Positions 1-8,707 are shown, numbered from the stretch's first letter. The stretch is DNA of 64,000 nt from Cytobacillus purgationiresistens (GCF_030813235.1 NZ_JAUSUB010000001.1:372001-436000); one strand, 5' to 3'. Notes: generated by a model from the sequence alone, not told the origin. Numbers and translations: made by a program.

Positions 1-1
1 T

Positions 2-253
2 GAAACCAATGTTGCTTACGGAGATAAAGTGATTGGTACAAACCATACATTGCCTACTAAAGGGGCTGCGAGATACACAGGCGGTCTTTGGGTCGGAAAA
101 TTCCTCAAAACTGTTACCTATCAAAAAGTTACATCTGAAGAACAAAGTGCTTTTATTGGTGAATATGCAGCTAGACTTTGTCAATTAGAGAATTTTGCAG
201 GTCACGCTGAACAAGCGCTGCTCCGTGTACGTAAGTACGGCAACAAAGCATAA
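2..253 (+). CDS. Histidinol-dehydrogenase-like protein, C-terminal part (cut by window edge)
   Basis: The reading frame is open from base 2 to the TAA at 251-253, so only the last 83 residues are present. The stretch with [22 protein letters not shown] matches the C-terminal region of the HisD superfamily. The '[16 protein letters not shown]' form is typical of non-histidine members (for example sulfopropanediol 3-dehydrogenase-type NAD alcohol dehydrogenases) rather than true HisD. The GntP permease follows 44 bases later on the same strand with no terminator between, so a catabolic operon with an imported hydroxy-acid or polyol substrate is likely. The exact substrate cannot be read from this fragment. 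Confidence 0.7.
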   Translation, partial: ETNVAYGDKVIGTNHTLPTKGAARYTGGLWVGKFLKTVTYQKVTSEEQSAFIGEYAARLCQLENFAGHAEQALLRVRKYGNKA

Positions 254-297
254 GGGGAACAGATTCCCTTTCTAAACTATAAAAGTAGGTGGCTTTT

Positions 298-1617
298 ATG
301 TTAAGCATGTTGGGCTTAATTGGTGGCTTAATATTATTGACCGTTCTTGTCATGAGAGGTATGAATTTGCTCATTGTTGCTCCACTTTCGGCACTGTTTG
401 TAGCGGTGCTGAACGGGGTACCTATATTCCCACAGTTTGCTGCTAAGGGTGAAGTGGACTTCATTACTGGCTATATGGATGGCTTTGCTGGTTTCATTAC
501 ATCATGGTATTTGATGTTCTTAGCAGGAGCGATTTTTGGAAAGGTAATGGAGGATAGCGGAGCAGCAGAAAGCGTATCACATTGGATTGTTTCAAAAATT
601 GGCATGAAACATGCGGTCCTTGCTATTGTCCTTGCCTGTGCTGTTTTAACCTATGGCGGAGTTAGCTTATTCGTTGTAGCTTTTGCAGTTTTCCCAATGG
701 CAGTCAGTTTATTTAAGGAAGCAAATCTTCCTAGAAGGTTTATACCAGCTGCCTTAGCATTTGGGTCTACGACGTTTACGATGACCTCAGCAGGCTCACC
801 TGAAATACAAAATTGGATTCCAATTCCATTTCTTGGGACAAGCCCATATGCAGGATGGGAAGTCAGTATCATTACTTCTATCTTTATGTTAATTGTTGGC
901 TATTGGCTGCTTATGCAAATGATTAACAGATCCGTTAAGAAGGGTGAGCATTTCGTAGAAAGAGATACAGATAACACTGAGGTAAGGACAAATTTACCAA
1001 ATCCAATACTAAGTTTAGTTCCTTTGTTGGCCGTTCTTGCAGTAGCATTTATTTTTCATGACTCGCTAGCTCAATCCGCTTTAATCCTTGCTTTAATTAG
1101 TGGCATTCTTGCCACATGGCTATTAAATAGGAAATACTTCAGAAATTTTTGGGATGCAGTCAGTGATGGAACATTAGGCGCATTGATTGCCATCGGGAAT
1201 ACGGCTGCAGTGGTTGGATTTGGTGGAGTGGCTAAGATTACCCCAGCCTTTGCTACCGCAGTCGATTTTATGACTAGTATTCCTGGATCACCATTAATCG
1301 GTGGTGCGCTGGCAGTTATGGTTATCGCAGGACTAACCGGCTCTTCTTCTGGTGGCCAAACAATTGCTTTACCTATTCTCGCCCCTCATTATTTAGATAT
1401 GGGCGTGAACGCAGAAGCACTTCACAGAACAGTATCTCTATCATCCGGTACGCTGGATTCTTTACCACATGGAGGATATGCTGTTACAACGATCAGATCT
1501 ATTGCAGGTGAAACACATAAAGATGCCTACCCTGCTTTTGGAGTAGTTACAGTTGTCGTACCCATAATAACAGTAGTTCTGGCTGTTATCTTATTCTCAG
1601 TAGGGTTAGGGATTTAG
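298..1617 (+). CDS. GntP-family gluconate/organic acid permease
   Basis: A 439-residue, very hydrophobic protein with about a dozen membrane segments. It carries glycine/serine-rich loops typical of GntP carriers, such as 'GLTGSSSGGQTIALPIL' and 'SGTLDSLPHGGYAVTTI'. The family imports gluconate, hydroxy acids or related anions by proton symport in the cytoplasmic membrane. I chose ATG 298 over an in-frame GTG at 289 because AGGTGG (287-292) sits at normal distance from 298 and overlaps 289. It is probably cotranscribed with the upstream HisD-like dehydrogenase, which suggests transport of that enzyme's substrate. Confidence 0.85.
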   Translation: MLSMLGLIGGLILLTVLVMRGMNLLIVAPLSALFVAVLNGVPIFPQFAAKGEVDFITGYMDGFAGFITSWYLMFLAGAIFGKVMEDSGAAESVSHWIVSKIGMKHAVLAIVLACAVLTYGGVSLFVVAFAVFPMAVSLFKEANLPRRFIPAALAFGSTTFTMTSAGSPEIQNWIPIPFLGTSPYAGWEVSIITSIFMLIVGYWLLMQMINRSVKKGEHFVERDTDNTEVRTNLPNPILSLVPLLAVLAVAFIFHDSLAQSALILALISGILATWLLNRKYFRNFWDAVSDGTLGALIAIGNTAAVVGFGGVAKITPAFATAVDFMTSIPGSPLIGGALAVMVIAGLTGSSSGGQTIALPILAPHYLDMGVNAEALHRTVSLSSGTLDSLPHGGYAVTTIRSIAGETHKDAYPAFGVVTVVVPIITVVLAVILFSVGLGI

Positions 1618-1750
1618 TATTGTTTTTAGACGATTAATAAACAGCAAAAAACTGTGTAACTATCATTTTTATTTCATCGAATGTCTTTTGCAGACTACAT
1701 TTCTCAAGGCCTTTGACGTAATTGATTAATAGATTTTAACTTCAATAGAA

Positions 1751-1780
1751 CTCTGGCATGTTTTCATGCTAGGGTTTTAT
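1751..1780 (+). terminator. Probable terminator after the GntP gene
   Basis: A ten-base stem with wobble pairs (CTCTGGCATG with CATGCTAGGG), a TTTT loop and a following TTTTATT run, 130 bases after the permease stop. Confidence 0.5.
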
Positions 1781-2024
1781 TAGTATTCTGCTAAAAGTGA
1801 TTTACTATGTTGACAAGTTAAAAAGGCTGTTAAGTAGTTATTGACATAGTTGAAGCAATAGACCGCTCTGGGCAGTTTGGAAGGAGAGTCCCCAGGGAAA
1901 CGAAAGGATACGAACGTTCGTTCTTCCTCTTGGGAATATCCATTATCTGATTATATATAGAACTCCTTGCAAATCTAATAGATAGAATATATGATAATAC
2001 TATTTTAGAAACAGAGGTGTTCAA
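1781..2024. other. Gap and leader before the acetyltransferase
   Basis: No convincing gene is visible. The stretch includes an AACGTTCG-centred palindrome near 1910 (CGAACGTTCG) and AT-rich sequence leading to a moderate ribosome site (GAGGTG, 2013-2018) for the gene at 2025. A minus-strand frame of 64 codons spans it but has no ribosome site or recognisable family. Confidence 0.4.
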
Positions 2025-2477
2025 ATGAATATTCGCGTATTAAATAAAAATGAAACATTACCCTTAGATTTATTATTGTTAGCAGATCCATCGGAAAAGC
2101 TGGTAAGAGAATATGTCTCAAGAGGTCAATGCTATATCTTGGAGAATGATGGGGTTGTCATAGGTACATACGTGCTTATAGTTACTCGACCAGAAACAGT
2201 GGAAATAGTCAATGTTGCTGTTAATGAAGACTATCATGGAAATGGTTTCGGGAAGCAGCTCGTACTACATGCAATTGAAATGGCAAAGCAGCAAGGCTAT
2301 AAAACAATAGAAATTGGCACAGGTAATTCAGGTGTCATTCAATTAGCGTTATATCAAAAATGCGGGTTTAGAATGACTTCAATCGATCGAGATTTCTTTC
2401 TCAGGCATTATGATGAGCAGATCTTTGAAAATGGTATACAAGTCATAGATATGGTACGTCTTTCACAAGATTTATAA
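2025..2477 (+). CDS. GNAT-family N-acetyltransferase
   Basis: A 150-residue single-domain protein with the GNAT fold signature. Beta4 'VEIVNVAVNEDYHGNGFGKQL' holds the acetyl-CoA pyrophosphate loop (degenerate Q/RxxGxG/A as HGNGFG). The later 'GNSGVIQLALYQKCGFRMTSID' is motif B, with the usual asparagine/tyrosine region. The family transfers acetyl from acetyl-CoA to a small-molecule or protein amine in the cytosol; the acceptor is unknown. It resembles the Bacillus YvbK-type group in length and motifs. It stands alone, with a weak hairpin following. Confidence 0.85.
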   Translation: MNIRVLNKNETLPLDLLLLADPSEKLVREYVSRGQCYILENDGVVIGTYVLIVTRPETVEIVNVAVNEDYHGNGFGKQLVLHAIEMAKQQGYKTIEIGTGNSGVIQLALYQKCGFRMTSIDRDFFLRHYDEQIFENGIQVIDMVRLSQDL

Positions 2478-2510
2478 TGGTGAAAAACACCAATATATGA
2501 AATGGATTGG

Positions 2511-2541
2511 AGCAATTCTTTTAGATGAGGATTGCTTTTTC
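2511..2541 (+). terminator. Weak terminator after the acetyltransferase
   Basis: AGCAAT (2511-2516) pairs with ATTGCT (2531-2536), followed by TTTTCTT. The stem is short, so this is tentative. Confidence 0.4.
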
Positions 2542-2672
2542 TTATTTTAAACGAGAGGTAAAAGTGGTGATGAAATGAACAATAACTTGTTTATACGCAT
2601 AATTCTCTTTCGAAATGTATATTTATTTTTTTTCTAGCAAAAATAATTCGTAATAATCGAGGAGGAATGAAT

Positions 2673-2795
2673 ATGTCAAATCGTAAAATGAAGCATCAGA
2701 AAAAAGAACAACAATCAACACAAAAGGAACAGCTGAATAAAGAGCCCTACACATATGACAAAAAATTATATGGCCCAAATCGTCCGGCTGAATAA
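2673..2795 (+). CDS. Small hydrophilic protein (40 residues)
   Basis: ATG at 2673 follows a perfect GAGGAGG-type ribosome site (2659-2665). The product is 40 residues, strongly charged and Lys/Gln-rich, ending in 'YDKKLYGPNRPAE'. It has no hydrophobic stretch or Cys. Size and composition resemble the many small spore-associated or stress-associated proteins of Bacillaceae, but I do not recognise the family. A terminator follows at 2921. Confidence 0.6.
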   Translation: MSNRKMKHQKKEQQSTQKEQLNKEPYTYDKKLYGPNRPAE

Positions 2796-2920
2796 TCTAT
2801 TTTTCCTTGATAGAACTGTTATCATGCAATACCTCCATAGTTAATCTTTGTGATAGTGCTAATTAAGAATACTAATTCTTCATAGTTTCATTCAGATATA
2901 TATGTTGATTACAATCTCAG

Positions 2921-2952
2921 GTGCGACCTACATTATGAAAGGTCGCACTTTT
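2921..2952 (+). terminator. Strong Rho-independent terminator
   Basis: GTGCGACC (2921-2928) pairs perfectly with GGTCGCAC (2941-2948) and is followed by a T run. It probably ends the transcript of the 40-residue gene. Confidence 0.8.
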
Positions 2953-3099
2953 CAGTTCTAAAGGGGCAGTTATTATAAAAGATTCTTTCTGAAAACAATT
3001 TATTTGCTTAATGTATTATTTTACCATAAAAAATAATAGGAAATGATTTTTGTAGTTGGTTATAATTACTTTCTATCCAATTTGAAAGGATGAAAGCAT

Positions 3100-3885
3100 A
3101 TGAATAATCAAGAATTGAAGGAAATGAATCAAAATCGAACTGTACCTATTTTTGACTGTAGTTACGAAAATTACGATGCGCATTTGGAGTTCTATACCGC
3201 TCTTGGATTTGAAATTGTGTATTATCAAAAAAGTCCATATCGCTTTGCGACTGTTAAAAGTAACTTTACAGAATTAAGTTTTTACGGAGTAAAAAACTTA
3301 CATGCTGAAGAAGGTCGAGGTGGATGTTATATTTACGTGCCTAATATTGAGGAAGTTTTTACGACATTAAAAAAGAACTTAAAAAAACACTATGGAAAAA
3401 TTCCTGTAAAAGGATTGCCTAGTATTTCTAGATTGAACCGTACTGCTGAAGATCGAAGGGTCAATATAAATGATCCTAGCGGAAATACTCTTATAATAGG
3501 GGAAGTCTTAGGAGATTCAACATCATTAATGCAAGAAGAAGAGGAAATGCTAAAAAAACTCCAAACGAAATTTGAGAAATTATATAAACAATCTTATCGT
3601 TTTGCTTACTCAAAAGAAGATTTTCGTGCTGCTAGAAACCTAATGGAAGCAGCTTTTGGCAAACATAGTGAAAATATACCTAACGAACTTTATTATAAAG
3701 CAAGAGTACTTCAAATAGATGTATTTAACACTTTAGGAGAATTAGAGAAAGCTAAACAAATAACTGAAGACCTGGAGGAGCTTGAATTATCAATTGAAGA
3801 GGAAAAGAATTTAACTGAACATATAGAACGGTTAATCGAACTGAAAGAAGAAATTTTTAATTCTTCTAGTGATGAAAAGGGTTAA
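3100..3885 (+). CDS. VOC (glyoxalase/bleomycin-resistance fold) protein with helical C-terminal extension
   Basis: A 261-residue protein. Residues about 12-135 look like a vicinal-oxygen-chelate domain: an early 'PIFDCSYENYDAHLEFYTALGFEIVYY' strand-helix-strand, then a closing 'RVNINDPSGNTLIIGE', the usual end of a VOC domain. Residues 140-261 are charged and helical, with heptad- or TPR-like character, which is uncommon for this family. VOC proteins bind or modify small hydrophobic or metal-chelated ligands, and some confer drug resistance. No substrate can be named. It stands alone. Confidence 0.7.
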   Translation: MNNQELKEMNQNRTVPIFDCSYENYDAHLEFYTALGFEIVYYQKSPYRFATVKSNFTELSFYGVKNLHAEEGRGGCYIYVPNIEEVFTTLKKNLKKHYGKIPVKGLPSISRLNRTAEDRRVNINDPSGNTLIIGEVLGDSTSLMQEEEEMLKKLQTKFEKLYKQSYRFAYSKEDFRAARNLMEAAFGKHSENIPNELYYKARVLQIDVFNTLGELEKAKQITEDLEELELSIEEEKNLTEHIERLIELKEEIFNSSSDEKG

Positions 3886-4064
3886 CTGTTCTCATCCATA
3901 ATATTGATAAAGGCTACAGCAAGTGAATATTTGAATTGATTCTTTATTAAAATAATAAATCCACAAGAAAACTTTTTGGTAAGATAGGAAAAGGAAGGTC
4001 CTATAGGAATCCTTGGGACAGTTCCTTTTCCTGTGATAAATGTTTATTTATACCTGATAATGGT

Positions 4065-5087
4065 TTATGATGTTATTTTGGCTTGGTCAGAATGGTTAAT
4101 CGAAGAGCCTTTCTGAATTTTTCTCTGAGGGATGCCACGTTTTATTTGAACTTTGGCAATCCACATAGTTAGTACGGGTGTTAATAATGCAGTTACTAAA
4201 ACACTTGTTGCGATAATAGCTGTGGCTGATTCAGCAACAGGCGCAAATTGCGGGTTTAGTTCAGCGATGATAAATGGTACTGCGACTGCTGCCCCGGCTG
4301 TTGAAGATGCGGCAACACCGGCAACTCCATCAGATCCGGTGATATAACGGTCCATTAGGTACAACACTCCGCCTGATAAGAACACGACAGCTACCCCCAT
4401 CAAAATTCCCATAAATCCTGATCGAACAATCATTCCAAAATCAAGCCCAAAACCAAGAGCTAAGGCGAAGAACGGAATCAAAACAGGAACAGCCTGCCCT
4501 AGGAATGATCTCATCTCCTTATCGATGTTACCAATAATCATTCCGACCGCAAATGGAATAAGAGTAGAGACGATTGTCTGCCAAGGAAATGTGGCCAGTC
4601 CGCCTACACCAAGGATGATCATTGTGAAGAACGGACCACTTTCGATGCTGATAAAAGGGAATGCCGCTGCATCTTCAGTTCGTCCAAGTTTTGTCATTAA
4701 TGCGGTATATAATCCACCGTTCGTTTCATTAAAGGCAGCAATGATGACTAAGACAGATAAACCTGCGAAAAGCCCAGACTGGATTCCATCTGCGGGTAGA
4801 AATAGTGCTGCCCCGTAACCGAGAAGCGCGGCGAAAACAACTTTACCAACCAGAAGGGTCATTCCTTTTTTAGCAATGTACCCCGATTGTTTCACGTCGA
4901 TTGTCGCACCGACGCAAAAGAAAAAGACAGCAAGAATGGCGGATGTACCTGTCAGCATGGCCCCGGTGAAGCCTCCAAAGTATGTAGCAGTATCTGGTGC
5001 AAGCGTGTTAAGTAAGGCTCCAAGGAATAATGGAACTACCATCATACCGCCAGGGATTTTTTCAATGCCAGCTTTGATTCGCATCAT
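4065..5087 (-). CDS. kdgT: 2-keto-3-deoxygluconate permease
   Basis: A 340-residue membrane protein with about ten hydrophobic segments. It matches the KdgT family in length and in its start ('GIEKIPGGMMVVPLFLGALLNTLAPDT'), and has internal 'IAAFNETNGGLYTALMTKLG' and 'GVAGVAASSTAGAAVAVP' stretches. The protein imports 2-keto-3-deoxygluconate by proton symport. It lies 36 bases downstream of kdgK in a two-gene operon divergent from kduI-kdgA-kduD. The AGGAGAG ribosome site suits either of two adjacent ATG codons. Confidence 0.9.
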   Translation of the reverse strand: MMRIKAGIEKIPGGMMVVPLFLGALLNTLAPDTATYFGGFTGAMLTGTSAILAVFFFCVGATIDVKQSGYIAKKGMTLLVGKVVFAALLGYGAALFLPADGIQSGLFAGLSVLVIIAAFNETNGGLYTALMTKLGRTEDAAAFPFISIESGPFFTMIILGVGGLATFPWQTIVSTLIPFAVGMIIGNIDKEMRSFLGQAVPVLIPFFALALGFGLDFGMIVRSGFMGILMGVAVVFLSGGVLYLMDRYITGSDGVAGVAASSTAGAAVAVPFIIAELNPQFAPVAESATAIIATSVLVTALLTPVLTMWIAKVQIKRGIPQRKIQKGSSINHSDQAKITS

Positions 5088-5123
5088 GAATCTCTCCTAT
5101 TCAGCTCAATTATTTTAGATTTC

Positions 5124-6107
5124 TTATGACAATCTAGTTGGGAGTTCAGATCTGTCTTTCTTTTGCTGCATTTGCATGAACTGCTCGAGGCTTTCACGGT
5201 TGGGCATGCCATCCATGTCACCAGGTGACATCACTTGGAGTGCCCCAATTGCATTTCCACATGTTACTGCTTCTCCAATTGGTTTTCCTTCAAGAAAGCT
5301 GGAAATAACCCCGACCGCAAAGCCATCTCCGGCACCGACCGTATCAATGACCTGATCAGGTTTGAATCCTAGAACATAGCCTTCTTCTTGACCAGTTTTA
5401 TAAAATGCTCCTTCCGGGCCAAGTTTAATGACGATCGTCTGTATACCCTTTGATAAATAAAATTCCGCGATTTCATGGGGGTTCGAGAGACCTGTCAATG
5501 TTTGCGCCTCGGATAACCCTGGCAAGAACAGATCACTCAAATAAGCAAGCTGATTCACGGTATCAATCATCGTTTTCTCATCTTTCCACAAACCTGGACG
5601 TAAATTTGGATCAAAAGAAATAGATTTACCAAGTTTTTTCATATAGTTCATGGCTGTAAGTGTGAAATGATGGCAATCTCTCGATAGGGCAGAAGGGATG
5701 CCAGTCGCATGAAGGTGCCTTGCTTCGCTGAAGTAGGTTTCAGAGAAATCGTTCATACTTAAGGTGGAGGCGGCTGAATTTTTTCTGAAATATTCCACTT
5801 CAGGGTCACCCTCTAAAACTTTTGACTTTACGAGCATCCCGGTTGAATGGGTGTCCGACAGGGAAATGCCTTTTGTATGAACTTGTTCATGCTCCAAGGC
5901 TTGGATAATGAACTTTCCGAAACTGTCATTTCCTAATTTAGTGACGTAGCCTACTCGTAAGTCAAGACGTGAGATTCCACAAGCTACATTGGATTCGGCA
6001 CCAGCCAAGGCTCTTGAAAAAGAAGTAGCGGTATGAAGGGGACCCGGGTGATTCGCGTAGAACATCACCATCGGTTCTCCAAAGGTTACAACATCCAATG
6101 TGTTCAT
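5124..6107 (-). CDS. kdgK: 2-dehydro-3-deoxygluconokinase
   Basis: A 327-residue PfkB/ribokinase-family sugar kinase that phosphorylates 2-keto-3-deoxygluconate to KDPG, the substrate of KdgA. Visible motifs are the N-terminal 'GEPMVMFYA', 'AGAESNVACGISRL', the kinase signature 'DTVGAGDGFAVGVISSFLEG' with the catalytic Asp of GAGD, and 'IKLGPEGAFY'. I chose ATG 6107: GGAGGA lies about seven bases upstream. The longer frame would begin at a TTG (6122) overlapping that ribosome site. It is first gene of kdgK-kdgT. Confidence 0.92.
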   Translation of the reverse strand: MNTLDVVTFGEPMVMFYANHPGPLHTATSFSRALAGAESNVACGISRLDLRVGYVTKLGNDSFGKFIIQALEHEQVHTKGISLSDTHSTGMLVKSKVLEGDPEVEYFRKNSAASTLSMNDFSETYFSEARHLHATGIPSALSRDCHHFTLTAMNYMKKLGKSISFDPNLRPGLWKDEKTMIDTVNQLAYLSDLFLPGLSEAQTLTGLSNPHEIAEFYLSKGIQTIVIKLGPEGAFYKTGQEEGYVLGFKPDQVIDTVGAGDGFAVGVISSFLEGKPIGEAVTCGNAIGALQVMSPGDMDGMPNRESLEQFMQMQQKKDRSELPTRLS

Positions 6108-6147
6108 AAATGATTCCTCCAAATGATGTAAATTGGTTTAGTAAAAA

Positions 6148-6177
6148 AATAACATAGAAAGCGCTTTCTATGTTATT
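6148..6177. promoter_or_regulatory. Perfect 30-bp palindrome with a cre/LacI-type core
   Basis: Bases 6148-6162 are the exact reverse complement of 6163-6177. The core AGAAAGCGCTTTCT differs from an ideal cre (TGAAAGCGCTTTCA) only at the ends. It lies just downstream of the inferred kdgK promoter, in its 5' leader, where CcpA or a LacI-family repressor could block transcription. The length of perfect symmetry is greater than usual for such sites. Confidence 0.7.
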
Positions 6178-6184
6178 GAAAATT

Positions 6185-6213
6185 AGATTATCATATAAAC
6201 CGGTTTTTTACAA
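6185..6213 (-). promoter_or_regulatory. kdgK promoter with a LacI-type operator in its spacer
   Basis: Read on the minus strand, TTGTAA (6208-6213) is 17 bases from TAATCT (6185-6190). Within the spacer lies the ten-base palindrome AAACCGGTTT (6197-6206), a typical LacI/GalR-family half-site pair. Binding there would block RNA polymerase directly. The likely repressor is the LacI-type protein encoded at 8868. Confidence 0.55.
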
Positions 6214-6314
6214 CGAGTTTTTTGAAAATTTGTTTTTTTTAAGAGAACAGCATTAAAAAGCCTTGATATATAGGGGGATTACTAGATTGAATAAGCTGTA
6301 GTTAGTGAAAAAGT

Positions 6315-6343
6315 TTGACTAAATTTATAATATTCTATATATT
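6315..6343 (+). promoter_or_regulatory. Likely kduI promoter
   Basis: TTGACT (6315-6320) is separated by 17 bases from TATATT (6338-6343), about 70 bases upstream of the kduI start. Confidence 0.5.
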
Positions 6344-6377
6344 TTAAGTGTAGTAACGCAATAATCATCTATTTATA

Positions 6378-6397
6378 CTGATAAACCGTTTTATCAG
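6378..6397 (+). promoter_or_regulatory. Probable KdgR operator before kduI
   Basis: CTGATAAACCGTTTTATCAG is a 20-base palindrome with one mismatched pair, centred on AAACCGTTTT. That core resembles AAACCGGTTT in the kdgK promoter. It abuts the kduI ribosome site (AGGAGG, 6396-6401), so a bound repressor would act as a roadblock in the leader. Confidence 0.6.
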
Positions 6398-6409
6398 GAG
6401 GAATGATTT

Positions 6410-7246
6410 ATGAAAATTGATAAACGCTACTCGGTTCATCCGACCCAAGTGAAACAGTTCGACACTGAGGAATTACGACAGAATTTCTTGTTAGAAAATC
6501 TCTTCATCCCTGATAAAGTATCGCTTTGTTACTCTTTGGATGACCGGATTATCATTGGCGGCATCACCCCGGTGGAGACTGAAGTGAAACTAAAGGGAAG
6601 CGATGTGATTAAGGCAGATTACTTCCTGGAAAGGCGAGAGCTCGGAGTGTTCAACATTGGAGGTCCAGGAAAAATAACAGTTGACGGCGATGAATATGAA
6701 ATGGACAATCGCGATTGCCTCTATATCGGACTTGGCTCAAAGCAAATCAGTTTCGCGAGTAATTCAGCTACTGAACATGCAAAATACTATCTTGCTTCCG
6801 CTCCTGCTCATAGAGGGTATCCAATCCAGCATGTTGCGTTCAAGGATGTTCCGGGAGACGAGATGGGGGAACAGGAGAAAGCTAATAAACGAAAAATCCG
6901 GCGTATGATTCATCAAAATGGAATTCAAAGCTGTCAGCTTTGCATGGGCATGACTGAGCTTGAATCAGGAAGCGTCTGGAACTCAATGCCGCCTCATGTG
7001 CACGACCGCCGTGTTGAGGTCTATCTGTACTTTGATTTACCTAAGGATGAGATTTTATTTCATATGATGGGGGAACCACAAGAAACACGACATTTAATTA
7101 TGCAGAATGAGCAGGCCGTCCTATCTCCCCCATGGTCAATTCACTGCGGAGCGGCAACAAGCAGTTATACATTTATTTGGGCAATGGCCGGCGAAAATTA
7201 TACATATGAAGATATGGATAAGTTCCCGATTATAGAAATGAAATAA
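6410..7246 (+). CDS. kduI: 5-dehydro-4-deoxy-D-glucuronate isomerase
   Basis: A 278-residue cupin-type enzyme, the usual length for KduI. It converts 5-keto-4-deoxyuronate, the product of pectin or other uronate lyases, to 3-deoxy-D-glycero-2,5-hexodiulosonate. The metal site is visible as 'MPPHVHDRRVEVYLYFD' (two His plus Glu) and 'PPWSIHCGAATSSYTFIWAMAGEN', a conserved C-terminal stretch. Strong AGGAGG before the ATG. First gene of kduI-kdgA-kduD. Confidence 0.93.
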   Translation: MKIDKRYSVHPTQVKQFDTEELRQNFLLENLFIPDKVSLCYSLDDRIIIGGITPVETEVKLKGSDVIKADYFLERRELGVFNIGGPGKITVDGDEYEMDNRDCLYIGLGSKQISFASNSATEHAKYYLASAPAHRGYPIQHVAFKDVPGDEMGEQEKANKRKIRRMIHQNGIQSCQLCMGMTELESGSVWNSMPPHVHDRRVEVYLYFDLPKDEILFHMMGEPQETRHLIMQNEQAVLSPPWSIHCGAATSSYTFIWAMAGENYTYEDMDKFPIIEMK

Positions 7247-7265
7247 GAAGGGAGGTGGTTACACG

Positions 7266-7904
7266 ATGAAGAAGCTTCGTGTACTGCAAAACATAACAAA
7301 GTCACCGATAGTTGCAGTTGTTAGAGCCGATACAGTCGAACAGGCCATCCGCATCTCGGAAGCCTGCATGAATGGAGGCATTTCCAATATAGAAATGACA
7401 TTCACTGTCCCGCATGCGGATGAGGCAATTACAATATTAACTCAGAGTCATCCTCACTTAACAGTAGGGGCTGGCACGGTGCTCGATTCGGTCACAGCAA
7501 GGATTGCTATCCTCGCCGGGGCGCAATTTATCGTGAGCCCTGCCTTTGATGAGGAAATTGTTAAAATATGTCATCTCTATCAAATTCCTTATATGGCTGG
7601 ATGTGAAACGATAACGGAAATGGTGAAGGCGATATCGCACGGTGTGGAAATTATCAAATTATTTCCTGGCAGTGCATACGGTCCGAATTATGTAAAAGCG
7701 ATTAAAGGACCGCTTCCTGATATCAACCTGATGCCGACTGGAGGCGTCAGCTTGGACAATATTCATGAATGGTTCGATAACGGCAGTATCGCAGTGGGAG
7801 TTGGCGGTAATTTGATTAGGCCTGCCAGAGATGGAAATTATCAAGAGATTACGAGATTGGCGGCAGAATATATGGAAAAGGTTAAAATGCAAATTAAAGC
7901 ATGA
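7266..7904 (+). CDS. kdgA: 2-dehydro-3-deoxyphosphogluconate (KDPG) aldolase
   Basis: A 212-residue class I aldolase that cleaves KDPG to pyruvate and glyceraldehyde 3-phosphate. 'VGAGTVLD' is a typical family stretch, and the Schiff-base lysine is in 'VEIIKLFPGSAYGPNYVKAIKGPLP', followed by 'MPTGGVSLDNI'. It lies between kduI (19-base gap) and kduD (14-base gap), completing conversion of keto-deoxy sugars to central metabolites together with KdgK. Confidence 0.93.
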   Translation: MKKLRVLQNITKSPIVAVVRADTVEQAIRISEACMNGGISNIEMTFTVPHADEAITILTQSHPHLTVGAGTVLDSVTARIAILAGAQFIVSPAFDEEIVKICHLYQIPYMAGCETITEMVKAISHGVEIIKLFPGSAYGPNYVKAIKGPLPDINLMPTGGVSLDNIHEWFDNGSIAVGVGGNLIRPARDGNYQEITRLAAEYMEKVKMQIKA

Positions 7905-7917
7905 GGAAGGGGACAGA

Positions 7918-8697
7918 ATGATGAGTTTATCAGACTTTTCAATGGATTTTTTTAGCTTAAAAGGTAAGGTTGCAATCGTGACAGGAGGGAATACCGGGCT
8001 TGGCCAAGGGTATTCGGTTGCCTTAGCGAAAGCGGGTGCCGACGTATTTGTGATAACACATGGTGACAATTGGAGTGATACAGAGCATTTAATCAAAGAA
8101 ACAGGCCAAAAAGCAGTGTTTTATCAAGCTGAGCTAACCGATAAGGACAGCCTTGCAGGGATTGTAAAGGGATGCATGGATGCATTTGGCCGTATCGATA
8201 TACTGGTGAATAATGCAGGAACCATCCGCAGGGCACCACTCCTTGAATATAAGGATGAAGACTGGAATGCGGTAATGGAAATCAACCTTAATGCTGTCTA
8301 TTACCTTAGCCAGCTTGTTGTTAAGGAGATGGTGAAGCAAGGCAGTGGGAAAATCATCAATATAGCATCCATGCTGACGTACCAAGGAGGTAAGTTCGTC
8401 CCTGCCTATACCGCCAGCAAGCATGGTGTTGCGGGATTAACGAAAGCGTTCGCCAATGAATTGGCACAACTTAACATCCAGACGAATGCAATTGCTCCAG
8501 GGTACATTGAAACGAAAAATACCGAACAAATCCGTTCGGATGAATCAAGGAATTCCGAAATTCTTTCAAGAATTCCTGCAGGAAAGTGGGGAACACCCGA
8601 TGATGTGATGGGAACGGTCGTATTCCTCGCAAGCAGAGCTTCTGATTATATGAATGGACATATTCTTGCTGTTGATGGAGGCTGGTTAGTTAGATAA
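7918..8697 (+). CDS. kduD: 2-dehydro-3-deoxy-D-gluconate 5-dehydrogenase
   Basis: A 259-residue classical short-chain dehydrogenase. It has the cofactor motif 'VTGGNTGLGQGYSVALAKAGADV', 'NNAGTIRR', the catalytic Ser in 'INIASMLTYQGG' and Tyr/Lys in 'YTASKHGV', and ends 'VDGGWLVR'. KduD reduces 3-deoxy-2,5-diketo-gluconate to 2-keto-3-deoxygluconate with NADH; KduI supplies the substrate. I chose ATG 7918 with AGGAAGGGG upstream (7905-7913). The longer in-frame ATG at 7831 would lie inside kdgA. Confidence 0.92.
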   Translation: MMSLSDFSMDFFSLKGKVAIVTGGNTGLGQGYSVALAKAGADVFVITHGDNWSDTEHLIKETGQKAVFYQAELTDKDSLAGIVKGCMDAFGRIDILVNNAGTIRRAPLLEYKDEDWNAVMEINLNAVYYLSQLVVKEMVKQGSGKIINIASMLTYQGGKFVPAYTASKHGVAGLTKAFANELAQLNIQTNAIAPGYIETKNTEQIRSDESRNSEILSRIPAGKWGTPDDVMGTVVFLASRASDYMNGHILAVDGGWLVR

Positions 8698-8707
8698 AAA
8701 GTATATA

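Noticed and set aside
1830-2024. Minus-strand frame of 64 codons before the acetyltransferase
   Set aside because: No ribosome site, odd composition and no family. It overlaps the leader of a clear plus-strand gene.
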